A stretch of 13,017 nucleotides of DNA, from positions 1 through 13,017 of the forward strand of contig CALQNE010000074.1 of NCBI GenBank assembly GCA_943331855.1. The letters run 5' to 3'. Under the pieces are notes generated by a model. The model was not told where the DNA came from. It was given only the letters and a program-made list of their open reading frames with translations, and did no database searches. The translations under genes and the position numbers were made by a program. The DNA comes from Bordetella parapertussis (GTDB taxonomy: Bacteria > Pseudomonadota > Gammaproteobacteria > Burkholderiales > Burkholderiaceae_B). Within the stretch, counting starts at the first letter, position 1; the number at the start of each line of letters is the position of its first letter. Positions 1-6,424 of the stretch are shown here, in pieces.

Positions 1-90
1 GATTCGTGTCGAAAGGTCGATCACGTCTCCGTTCGGCTGGATGACACCATAATAGGCACGGCCATCGACGAGATAACTGGCTAGTTTCAT
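1..90 (-). CDS. Fumarylacetoacetate hydrolase (FAH) family protein, N-terminal fragment
   Basis: Only the first 30 codons are inside the window; the gene runs off the left edge. The visible residues begin MKLASYLVDGRAYYGVIQPN and continue with a GDVIDL segment. This is the small N-terminal strand-rich region typical of FAH-family hydrolases, isomerases and decarboxylases, in which a basic stretch is followed by a 'G-hydrophobic-V' element and 'VIDL'. The ATG at 90-88 has a GGAG ribosome site about 9 nt upstream on the minus strand. The gene follows the GntR regulator by 98 bp in the same direction, so it may be the last visible member of the catabolic operon. FAH-family enzymes cleave or decarboxylate C-C bonds in beta-keto or acylpyruvate-type acids. 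The metal-binding and catalytic part lies outside the window, so the specific reaction cannot be judged. Confidence 0.75.
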   Translation of the reverse strand, partial: MKLASYLVDGRAYYGVIQPNGDVIDLSTRI

Positions 91-188
91 ATTGCGCGTC
101 TCCAAACTCAAAACAAAAAAAGGTGGGTCGCTAAAAGATTAACTTAAATACGACCGTACTGCTCGATATAGGTTCACTGTTTGAGTAC
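91..188 (-). promoter_or_regulatory. Gap between GntR gene and FAH gene, with small inverted repeats
   Basis: This 98-bp gap holds a short inverted repeat TACG-AC-CGTA at 149-158. It also holds a 5-bp pair GGTCG (126-130) / CGACC (151-155), followed on the minus strand by a T-rich run (121-111). These could be a regulator site or a weak attenuator in front of the FAH-family gene. The stem is short and its loop is 20 nt, so a real terminator is doubtful. I see no convincing -35/-10 pair. Confidence 0.2.
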
Positions 189-953
189 TTATTTTTCAGT
201 GATTTGCCAATCCCGACGAAACGCCTCACGATAACTAAAGCGGTCAGCTGGGTGCACACTTACGGCGAATTCAACCAGCTCATCCCGTTCATCCATATAA
301 CGCCTGGCCACCCACAACCCTGCACTGCGCGCGGGCGCATCAAGCTGCTTGGCCAGCGTTGCAGGCAGCACCATCGCACGGATTTCTTGCTGAACCGCCT
401 TAATTCGACAGGAAAATTGTTCTTCGAGCAGCTGATACAAAGGTTGCGTCATCCGCCCCTTCACACCGGTCAAAGACCGAAAGCGCGGCGCAACATAAAC
501 ATCCGTCATACAAAGCGGTCGTGACTGCCCCTCGATATATCTTAGCCCCTGGATATGCAACCACGTCTCACCCACTGCCGCACTCAACAGCGCAGCTTGT
601 TCAGGTTTAAGCACATCAACCGACGTATCGGATATTTGCAGAGAAGTTTCCATCGCATACTGACGTAAGTCAGTAATGCCAGACATCGTCTGCGTGTATT
701 GCGCGGCAGGTTTTCGCGCAACCACGCGACTTCCCACCCCTGGCTGACGTACCACCAAACCTTGCTGGACCAGTTGCTTGACTGCTTCCCGGACGGTAAA
801 TCGCGAGACCCCGAACTGCGCACACAATTCATACTCTGTTGGTAACAGATCACCGACTGAGTATTGACTTGAATGAATTTCATTTAACAGCGTCTTTGCC
901 AGCTGCGCATAACGCGGCCCAGAACCAAAAGATTCAAATTTAGCAAGACTCAT
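189..953 (-). CDS. GntR-family transcriptional regulator (HutC/UTRA subtype)
   Basis: This 254-residue cytoplasmic DNA-binding protein probably represses the catabolic genes around it. Residues about 12-80 form a GntR winged helix-turn-helix: an LPTEYELCAQFGVSRFTVRE segment at 38-56, then the wing at about 67-80 (LVVRQPGVGSRVV). Residues about 95-245 match the UTRA ligand-binding fold, ending in a characteristic FAVSVHPADRFSY stretch. The length is usual for HutC-type members. The start codon overlaps the CoA-transferase stop in an ATGA (953-950) with no strong ribosome site of its own, which suggests translational coupling. Because it is co-transcribed with the genes it would control, autoregulation is likely. 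A candidate operator (TTTGT-N4-ACAAA) lies in the promoter in front of the MaoC gene. The effector is unknown; an acid or acyl-CoA of this pathway is my inference. Confidence 0.9.
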   Translation of the reverse strand: MSLAKFESFGSGPRYAQLAKTLLNEIHSSQYSVGDLLPTEYELCAQFGVSRFTVREAVKQLVQQGLVVRQPGVGSRVVARKPAAQYTQTMSGITDLRQYAMETSLQISDTSVDVLKPEQAALLSAAVGETWLHIQGLRYIEGQSRPLCMTDVYVAPRFRSLTGVKGRMTQPLYQLLEEQFSCRIKAVQQEIRAMVLPATLAKQLDAPARSAGLWVARRYMDERDELVEFAVSVHPADRFSYREAFRRDWQITEK

Positions 954-2140
954 ATCACCGCGTGTTCGCGTAGAAACGCAATCTGCTTTTCAGAAAACCC
1001 GGCTTGCGTGAGCAACGCATCGGTATCAGCGCCCATTGCGGGGGCTGCACGTAGCGGCGCAGGGTCGCCACTGCAGCGAATTGGCGTGGCCACACCCAGG
1101 ATTTCTTTACCCTCGGGGGTTCGCGTAGTCACAACACCTTTACGCGCATGCACAAAAGGGTTATCAAGCGCTTGTGCAACATCATAAACCGGAGACGCAG
1201 GAACCTTGCCGGCAAATTTTTTCATCCAGTTTTCTGTCGTGTCAGTACAGGTCACGCTATCGATATCGGCATTGAATTGCTCGCGATTCGCGAGACGATT
1301 CTTATACGAGTTGTACTCAACTCGGGTCGCCCATTCTGGCTTGCCCAGGGCTGTTGCCAGGACAGGCCAGAATTTCTCTTTATTACACATAATAAAGATC
1401 CAACCATCTTTAGTCTGATAAAGCTGACTCGGTACAAGTGACGGATGGCCCGAGCGGGGTGCGCGTCCCGTAGTATGCGAACCATTTAAGTACCAGGTAG
1501 CTAAATAGGCAAGGTTATGCATGGCGACATCAAACAAGCTGCAGTCAACATCGCGGCCGACGCCCGTTTGTCGCGCACCTAAGACGGCAGAAACCAAACC
1601 GAGCGCCGCCGTCGTCCCAGTCATGAGATCGATGATTGACAAGCCAAAGCGCGAGGGCGGGCCATCAGGTTCACCCGTTAATGACAAATACCCAGCCTCC
1701 GCCTGCATCAAGTAGTCATAGCCAGGCCAACTTGCACGCTCGCCATCGCGACCATAAGCAGATAGATGCACGCACACAATGTCTTTGCGAATGTGCTTAA
1801 GCGCCTCATAGGTCAGGCCTAACTTAGCCGGCAAATCACCGCGTAAATTATTGAACACTGCGTCAGCATGCTCAAGCAGTTTATGTAAAACCTCACGACC
1901 CGACTCTTGTTTCAGATCGAGTCTCACACTCTTCTTGTTGCGATTAAATGCCTGATAAAAATGACTATCGCCAGGGCCGAAATAATGCGGGCCCACTGCA
2001 CGCCCCACGTCGCCCCCGTCATGTGGGTTTTCTATTTTGATCACCTCAGCACCGAGATCAGCCAGGTGCTGTGTAGAGAAAGGCCCTGCGCCATATTGCT
2101 CGATGGCAAGAATGCGCATCCCTTGTAAGGGCAAACTCAT
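950..2140 (-). CDS. CaiB/BaiF family (class III) CoA-transferase
   Basis: This 396-residue enzyme is expected to move CoA from an acyl-CoA donor to a free carboxylic acid in the cytoplasm, activating the pathway substrate. The family signature is clear: an N-terminal LQGMRILAIEQYGAGPFST region with DLGAEVIKIENP following (residues 6-39), 'FNRNKKSVRLDL' (65-76), and a 'PGYDYLMQAEAGYLSLTG' block (139-156). The expected catalytic aspartate is D171 in SIIDLMTG. Length is normal for the family. The start at 2140 has an AAGGAA ribosome site 6 nt upstream (2152-2147) and overlaps the acyl-CoA dehydrogenase stop by 4 bp. Its own stop overlaps the GntR start. The neighbouring acyl-CoA dehydrogenase and MaoC hydratase suggest that the CoA ester formed here is then oxidised and hydrated. 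The acid (succinate-like, itaconate-like or other) cannot be told from sequence. Confidence 0.92.
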   Translation of the reverse strand: MSLPLQGMRILAIEQYGAGPFSTQHLADLGAEVIKIENPHDGGDVGRAVGPHYFGPGDSHFYQAFNRNKKSVRLDLKQESGREVLHKLLEHADAVFNNLRGDLPAKLGLTYEALKHIRKDIVCVHLSAYGRDGERASWPGYDYLMQAEAGYLSLTGEPDGPPSRFGLSIIDLMTGTTAALGLVSAVLGARQTGVGRDVDCSLFDVAMHNLAYLATWYLNGSHTTGRAPRSGHPSLVPSQLYQTKDGWIFIMCNKEKFWPVLATALGKPEWATRVEYNSYKNRLANREQFNADIDSVTCTDTTENWMKKFAGKVPASPVYDVAQALDNPFVHARKGVVTTRTPEGKEILGVATPIRCSGDPAPLRAAPAMGADTDALLTQAGFSEKQIAFLREHAVI

Positions 2141-3291
2141 ATTGGATTCCTTGCAATCAACTGCTTAGCAATGATGATGCGTTGCATTTCATTCGTGCCT
2201 TCGCCAATCGTTAGCAAAGGCGCATCACGATAAAACCGCTCGACTAGATATTCTTTTGAATACCCATAGCCACCATGAATTCTCATTGCTTCCATACTGT
2301 TTTCTAAGGCGGATTCGGTTGCAAACAATTTAGCCATGCCGGCTTCCATGTCGCAACGCTCTCCACGGTCGTAGGCCTCTGCTGCGCGCATCGTCAGCAA
2401 GCGCGACGCTTCGGTCCGCGTAGCCATGTCGCCTAACTTCAATTGAATCGCCTGGTGCTCACAAATCGGTTTACCAAAGGTTTTGCGCTGCTGCGAGTAC
2501 TTGACCGCCTCATCTAACGAGGCTTGCGCAACACCCACGCCACGTGCAGCAACATTGATACGGCCCAACTCAAGCCCATTCAAAATCATCTGTAAACCCT
2601 TACCCTCTTTGCCACCAATCAATTGGCTCGCGGGCACACGACATTGATCAAATACCAGTTCTGCAGAATCAATGCCTTTATAGCCAAGCTTTTCAAGTTT
2701 TCGGCTCGCGCGAAAGGCGTCACTTTTTTCAACAATAAATAAACTCATTCCTTTATGGCGCGGGCTGGCATTCAAATCTGTTTTTACCAACACGGCAAAA
2801 CAGTTTCCATAGATGCCATTCGAAATCCACATCTTGTTGCCGTTGATAATGTAGTCATCACCATCGCGGACGGCGGTGGTACGAATCGCCTGTAAATCTG
2901 TCCCACAATCTGGTTCAGTGAGTGCAATACCGCCACGTAATTCGCCTGTTGCAAAACGCGGTAAAAACGCTTGCTTTTGTGCGGCAGTCCCATTGCGCTG
3001 CAGTGCGGCAGCCATAATGACATGCGAATTAATAATGCCAGACACCGACATCCAAACCACAGAAATGTGTTCGATGATTTTGGCGTAGGTCACCGTTGAC
3101 AAACCCAAGCCGCCATACTCTGGGTCAATCAAACAACCAAACAACCCCATCTCTTTCATTTTTTCAACGATTTCTGCTGGGTACTCATCATCGTGCTCTA
3201 ACTGCCATGCGTACGGTTTGACCTCTTTTTCTAAAAAGCGATCGACCATATCTAGGATGAGTTGTTCTTGACCTGCGTCCTGGGTGCTCAT
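2137..3291 (-). CDS. Acyl-CoA dehydrogenase
   Basis: This 384-residue FAD-dependent enzyme would form an alpha,beta double bond in an acyl-CoA and pass electrons to electron-transfer flavoprotein. Typical segments are seen in order: the N-terminal helical domain, the 'ALTEPDCGTD' flavin-contact strand (123-132), 'NGNKMWISNG' (150-159), 'LGYKGIDSAELVFDQCRVP' (202-220), 'QQRKTFGKPICEHQAIQ' (267-283), and the C-terminal 'RIHGGYGYSKE' plus 'GEGTNEMQR' (363-371). The catalytic base is probably E364 in GEGTNE, matching the medium/short-chain type position. Length is standard, shorter than methylsuccinyl-CoA dehydrogenases of the ethylmalonyl-CoA pathway, which carry an N-terminal extension. The start at 3291 has a GGAG site 8 nt upstream. 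It follows the second MmgE/PrpD gene by 55 bp and overlaps the CoA-transferase gene, so its substrate is probably the CoA ester made by that transferase. Confidence 0.93.
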   Translation of the reverse strand: MSTQDAGQEQLILDMVDRFLEKEVKPYAWQLEHDDEYPAEIVEKMKEMGLFGCLIDPEYGGLGLSTVTYAKIIEHISVVWMSVSGIINSHVIMAAALQRNGTAAQKQAFLPRFATGELRGGIALTEPDCGTDLQAIRTTAVRDGDDYIINGNKMWISNGIYGNCFAVLVKTDLNASPRHKGMSLFIVEKSDAFRASRKLEKLGYKGIDSAELVFDQCRVPASQLIGGKEGKGLQMILNGLELGRINVAARGVGVAQASLDEAVKYSQQRKTFGKPICEHQAIQLKLGDMATRTEASRLLTMRAAEAYDRGERCDMEAGMAKLFATESALENSMEAMRIHGGYGYSKEYLVERFYRDAPLLTIGEGTNEMQRIIIAKQLIARNPI

Positions 3292-3346
3292 GTATTTATC
3301 TCCGGTGCTGCAGTAAAAATTATCAATGATTCATTTGATTGAAGGG

Positions 3347-4756
3347 TCATGCGATCCGACCCAAACACTGTGCAATATCTCGTGCAGATCCTTTTTCAAG
3401 GCCTAATACAAGTTGTTCAATTTCTAGGCTACGGGCGGCAGACACCTGTCGCGCTGCGTTGTCACGGTACTTGCTCACAATGTCTTGCGCGGTTAAGGGG
3501 CGATCTACCGAACCACGATTCATGGCCTCGCGTTCGCGAATGATTCGGCCGTCTTTCAGCTCCACAATCACCTCTCCATCAAAGAATTTTGGAAAGCGAC
3601 TGTCGGGATCGACCGCATAATCCGTGATCGCCGCAAGTGCCAAGACCTTGGGGTCTGACAGAGCGGGCTCATCGATATCATCCAGGGTCAACCGCCCCTT
3701 CAACAAGGCAGTACCCACCAAGTAAGGGATGCTGAACTGTGCTTCATACGAGTTTGCAGGGATGCGCTTCGCGTCTTCAGGCTCACATACTGTTTTAACC
3801 ACCTCTGCTGGCACCAGAACTTTGATACGCTTGATCTGCTCAGCCCTGACGCCCTGCTCGTAAATCCGAATCGCTGCGTCAATCCCAGCATGGGTGAAGT
3901 GACACGCAGGCAAGGGTTTAACCGATACGCGATCAAGCTCCCACACCTGGCCAAGATCTTGCGTTGCCATATTCAAATCGTAGTCATCGCGTCCGACCAA
4001 ATGGCTGGCATACAAGCCAAAGCGCCCCTCATAGGCCAGCCGGGTTCCGGTGTACCCGTGTCGACCCATGGTGGCCGCCGTCACGCCGGCGTAGCCCGCC
4101 CAGCCTGGGTGCATGCGCTTGTTCCAAGCGCCATCATTTAGAAACTCTAAGCTGCCTGCCGCTACAGACAAGGCCACGCCCTGGGCATCCACATATTGCG
4201 CAACATTGAGCCCCAACAACCATCCCGCCACCATCGTGCAACCAAACGTACCGATCAAGCCCGTTGGATGAAAACCCACTTGATGAAAACCACCTTTCGC
4301 GACCGAACCCAAGCGGGTCGCGATCTCGACCCCCAATACATATGCGGTTAAGAGCTCAGCGCCGCTTTTGTTATGTTGTGCAGCCATGGCTAAGGCCGTT
4401 GGCAGCGTTGAGGTTGTCGCGTGGATCACACCTTGTGCGTGCGTGTCGTCATAATCCAGGCCATGAATCAAGATACCATTCATCAAAATAGAATTGCGTA
4501 GATCCAGACGTTTGTCTGAGCCAATCACAATCGAACGCCCGCCCGCATTCAATTCGGTCACTGCCGCCATTGCACGCTTAGAAAAATCATAACCATGCGA
4601 CGCAAGCGCAATGCCAAAGGCATCGAGCATCAGCAGCTTGGCGCGCTCACGTATCGCCTTGGGGATGCTCTCTTCTTTAAAGTTGGCCGCGAACGTGGCC
4701 AGCTGCTCTGAGATCGCGCGTCCGGCCCCTGGAGATATATTATTTTGTATCGTCAT
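3347..4756 (-). CDS. MmgE/PrpD family protein (2-methylcitrate dehydratase / cis-aconitate decarboxylase fold), copy 2
   Basis: This enzyme of about 469 residues belongs to the family containing 2-methylcitrate dehydratase, cis-aconitate decarboxylase and iminodisuccinate epimerase. Putative active-site positions are intact (numbered from the proposed start): LDYDDTH with D103/D104 and H106, H112 in VIHATT, H163 in GFHPTG, K213 and H216 in NKRMHPG, and K280 in VKPLPACH. These resemble the His and Lys positions of cis-aconitate decarboxylase. The open frame extends two codons further to an ATG at 4762, but the AGGAG site (4767-4763) touches that ATG and stands 6 nt from the ATG at 4756, so 4756 is the better start. 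It begins 12 nt after the Bug2 stop. The exact reaction (dehydration, decarboxylation or epimerisation of a polycarboxylate) is not determined. The family call is firm and the catalytic inference moderate. Confidence 0.9.
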   Translation of the reverse strand: MTIQNNISPGAGRAISEQLATFAANFKEESIPKAIRERAKLLMLDAFGIALASHGYDFSKRAMAAVTELNAGGRSIVIGSDKRLDLRNSILMNGILIHGLDYDDTHAQGVIHATTSTLPTALAMAAQHNKSGAELLTAYVLGVEIATRLGSVAKGGFHQVGFHPTGLIGTFGCTMVAGWLLGLNVAQYVDAQGVALSVAAGSLEFLNDGAWNKRMHPGWAGYAGVTAATMGRHGYTGTRLAYEGRFGLYASHLVGRDDYDLNMATQDLGQVWELDRVSVKPLPACHFTHAGIDAAIRIYEQGVRAEQIKRIKVLVPAEVVKTVCEPEDAKRIPANSYEAQFSIPYLVGTALLKGRLTLDDIDEPALSDPKVLALAAITDYAVDPDSRFPKFFDGEVIVELKDGRIIREREAMNRGSVDRPLTAQDIVSKYRDNAARQVSAARSLEIEQLVLGLEKGSARDIAQCLGRIA

Positions 4757-4762
4757 CGTCAT

Positions 4763-4767
4763 CTCCT
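4763..4767 (-). promoter_or_regulatory. Ribosome binding site deciding the MmgE2 start
   Basis: AGGAG on the minus strand directly abuts the first in-frame ATG (4762-4760) and stands 6 nt before the second (4756-4754). This favours the second ATG as the true start. Confidence 0.7.
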
Positions 4768-4768
4768 C

Positions 4769-5746
4769 TTAATCAACCTTGGCACCGGACAGCTTGACTG
4801 CAATCGCCCAGCGTTTAAGCTCTTCTTCAATGAAACTGCGAAATTCCTCGGGCGAATTTCCCACAGGAACCGCGCCGAGTGCACCGAGCTTTGCTGCGAA
4901 ATCCTTTTCGCGCAACGAACTCATTGAGATGTGCGAAAGCTTTTTAATCACATGCTCAGGCGTCTTGGCGGGTGCCACTAAACCGATCCATGCAACCGCT
5001 TGGAAACCTGGATAACCAGACTCGGCGACAGTGGGGATGTCTGGCGTTGCAGCAGCACGCTGTGCGCTTGACACCGCGATCGCGCGCAAGCGTCCCGATT
5101 GAATATGTGGAATTGCGCCCGGACCGGTTTCAAACATTGCCGAAATTCGACCTGCCATTAAATCGGTCAGGGCTGCTGGCCCCCCCTTGTAAGGCACATG
5201 CGTCATGTCGATACCCGCCGCCTGCTTAAATAATTCCATGATCAAATGATTCGTCACGCCGCTACCACCCGAGCCGTAGTTCACTTGGCCCGGACTCTTT
5301 TGAGCTAACTCAACGAGATCTTTTACGGATTTGACGGGCAAATCAACATTGACCACAAGATACTGCGGCACAATCGCGATCAGACTGATAGGAGCAAAAT
5401 CTCTTAATACGTCGTAAGGCAAGTCTTTGTACAAAGCCGGGTTTACCGCGAGCGTAGCGCTCGAACCCATCATCAGCGTCAACCCGTCGGGCACGGCGCC
5501 GGCAACAATTCTGCTGCCTAAAATTCCAGAAGCCCCCGCGCGGTTATCGACAATAAAGCTCGAACCCGGGATATTGTCGGCAAACTTTTGCGCCATGTAG
5601 CGTGCGACTACATCGGTTGCTTGCCCTGGCGGAAACCCAACAATCATTTTTACAGGGCTTTCAGGGTACTGAGCAAAACTCGCAGTGGTAGCAGCCGCCA
5701 AAAGCGCGCCGCTGAAGGTCATGATGAATCGTTTGAGTATTTTCAT
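4769..5746 (-). CDS. Tripartite tricarboxylate transporter (Bug/TctC) substrate-binding protein, copy 2
   Basis: This 325-residue periplasmic solute-binding protein has a clear Sec signal peptide: the positive start MKILKRF, a hydrophobic core, and likely cleavage after SFA at residue 25. The mature protein opens with YPESPVKMIVGFPPG, the Bug-family first strand and ligand loop. It also carries NRAGASGILG (about 67-76), DGLTLMMG, YGSGGSGVTNH, HVPYKGG and APAKTPEHV, all family landmarks. The ligand loop reads GFPPGQATD (37-45) where the usual form is PFPPGGGTD, as in copy 1, so ligand choice may differ. No TctA or TctB membrane gene lies in the window, so it is an orphan binding protein, as is common in Burkholderiales. 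It may serve a distant permease or act as a sensor. It lies between the MaoC and MmgE2 genes, 52 bp after the MaoC stop. Such proteins usually bind carboxylates. Confidence 0.92.
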   Translation of the reverse strand: MKILKRFIMTFSGALLAAATTASFAQYPESPVKMIVGFPPGQATDVVARYMAQKFADNIPGSSFIVDNRAGASGILGSRIVAGAVPDGLTLMMGSSATLAVNPALYKDLPYDVLRDFAPISLIAIVPQYLVVNVDLPVKSVKDLVELAQKSPGQVNYGSGGSGVTNHLIMELFKQAAGIDMTHVPYKGGPAALTDLMAGRISAMFETGPGAIPHIQSGRLRAIAVSSAQRAAATPDIPTVAESGYPGFQAVAWIGLVAPAKTPEHVIKKLSHISMSSLREKDFAAKLGALGAVPVGNSPEEFRSFIEEELKRWAIAVKLSGAKVD

Positions 5747-5798
5747 TTTTGTCTCTTTGTTGTTTTTATAGAGTCACTAACAAGTCAAGCCTAGCGCG

Positions 5799-6299
5799 TC
5801 AATCACCCACGCCATGGCCACGCTTCGGAATCAAGGCAGAGCGTATGAAATTCATAATCTCGATGCCGTTTTGATTAAAGGCGCGTGTTTTGACCGTCAC
5901 GATCCCTTGGGTTGGGCGGCTCTTTGACTCGCGAATCTCAAGCACTTCGGATTCAGCGTAAAGCGTATCACCTGCAAAAACAGGGGCCGTCAAATTAATT
6001 TCTTTCCAACCGAGGTTGGCAACGGCTTTACCGCTAATGTCATTGACAGACATGCCCAAGACGATCGCTAGCGTTAAACCACTGCTGACCAGCAACTTGC
6101 CAAATTCACTTTTTTCGGCAAAGGCTGCATCGCAATGCATCGGATGGAAATTCATCGTTAACAACGAAAAGTGGATATTGTCAGCATCCGTCAAAGTGCG
6201 CCCTGGACGATGCTCGTAAACGGCACCCAATTCAAAATCCTCGAGATAGCGACCGTAGCTAGCTTGATACCGCTTATGACCGACCGTTTTAATCTCCAT
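5799..6299 (-). CDS. MaoC-family (hot-dog fold) acyl-CoA hydratase/dehydratase
   Basis: This protein of about 166 residues has the MaoC hot-dog fold and is expected to add or remove water on an enoyl-CoA. Segments seen are DFELGAVYEHRPGRTLTDAD, then HFSLLTMNFHPMHCD (43-57), the FGKLLVSSGLTLA helix, a LGWKEINLTAPVFAGDTLYA strand region, and RESKSRPTQGIV (123-134). In the PhaJ-type active site G-D-x-N-P-x-H, the Asp position here is Asn (N50) while the His (H55) is kept. I believe this is a trait of the ESKSRP-containing MaoC subgroup rather than damage. The frame extends upstream to a GTG at 6305, but the AGAGGG ribosome site overlaps that codon and lies 5 nt from the ATG at 6299, so 6299 is preferred. 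It is the first gene after the internal promoter. Mesaconyl- or itaconyl-CoA-like substrates are possible but unproven. Confidence 0.9.
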   Translation of the reverse strand: MEIKTVGHKRYQASYGRYLEDFELGAVYEHRPGRTLTDADNIHFSLLTMNFHPMHCDAAFAEKSEFGKLLVSSGLTLAIVLGMSVNDISGKAVANLGWKEINLTAPVFAGDTLYAESEVLEIRESKSRPTQGIVTVKTRAFNQNGIEIMNFIRSALIPKRGHGVGD

Positions 6300-6304
6300 A
6301 CCCA

Positions 6305-6310
6305 CCCTCT
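6305..6310 (-). promoter_or_regulatory. Ribosome binding site of the MaoC gene
   Basis: AGAGGG on the minus strand lies 5 nt before the ATG at 6299 and overlaps the alternative GTG at 6305, so it decides the start. A 7-bp inverted repeat, CTTTGTC / GACAAAG in both readings (arms 6309-6315 and 6335-6341), places its downstream arm against this site. Confidence 0.65.
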
Positions 6311-6326
6311 TTGTCTAGTTTATTAG

Positions 6327-6340
6327 TTTGTACGGACAAA
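6327..6340 (-). promoter_or_regulatory. Candidate GntR operator, TTTGT-N4-ACAAA inverted repeat
   Basis: The sequence TTTGTACGGACAAA is a perfect 5-bp inverted repeat with a 4-bp spacer. It touches the last base of the -10 box and covers the expected transcription start, the usual place for a repressor. GntR-family operators are typically short GT...AC palindromes of this shape. A further TTTGT half-site lies at 6310-6314, 17 bp away. The GntR regulator encoded five genes downstream is the obvious candidate to bind here; that link is inference. Confidence 0.5.
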
Positions 6341-6369
6341 GTATCGCCCAAAAGAAAAGCACCTGTCAA
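6340..6369 (-). promoter_or_regulatory. Candidate sigma70 promoter for the MaoC-to-GntR genes
   Basis: Read on the minus strand there is a perfect -35 box TTGACA (6369-6364), an 18-bp spacer, and a -10 box GATACT (6345-6340) matching four of six consensus positions. The start would fall near 6333, about 34 nt before the MaoC ATG. It lies in the largest gap of the cluster, after the TRAP permease gene, and would drive the downstream half separately from the transport genes. Confidence 0.55.
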
Positions 6370-6386
6370 TTCAACGTCACACGCTG

Positions 6387-6400
6387 TGGCACGTGTGCCA
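6387..6400 (-). promoter_or_regulatory. Inverted repeat upstream of the MaoC promoter
   Basis: TGGCAC-GT-GTGCCA is a perfect 6-bp inverted repeat with a 2-bp spacer, centred about 60 bp upstream of the expected start. That position suits an activator. No T-run follows it on the minus strand, so it does not look like a terminator for the permease gene. Confidence 0.35.
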
Positions 6401-6424
6401 GAAACAACGGGCGCTCAAATACTT

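Noticed and set aside
204..524. Plus-strand open frames, such as the 106-codon frame at 204-524 and the 159-codon frame at 8766-9245.
   Set aside because: They lie antisense inside well-supported minus-strand genes, have no recognisable domain and show no ribosome site, so they are shadows.
3306..3346. ATCAA / TTGAT inverted repeat followed by AATTTTT on the minus strand between MmgE2 and the acyl-CoA dehydrogenase.
   Set aside because: The stem is only five AT-rich pairs and the downstream gene has its own good ribosome site, so a functional terminator is unlikely.
5763..5790. TTGACT and TATAAA boxes in front of Bug2 on the minus strand.
   Set aside because: They are only 12 bp apart, too close for a sigma70 promoter, and a strong candidate already lies in front of the MaoC gene.
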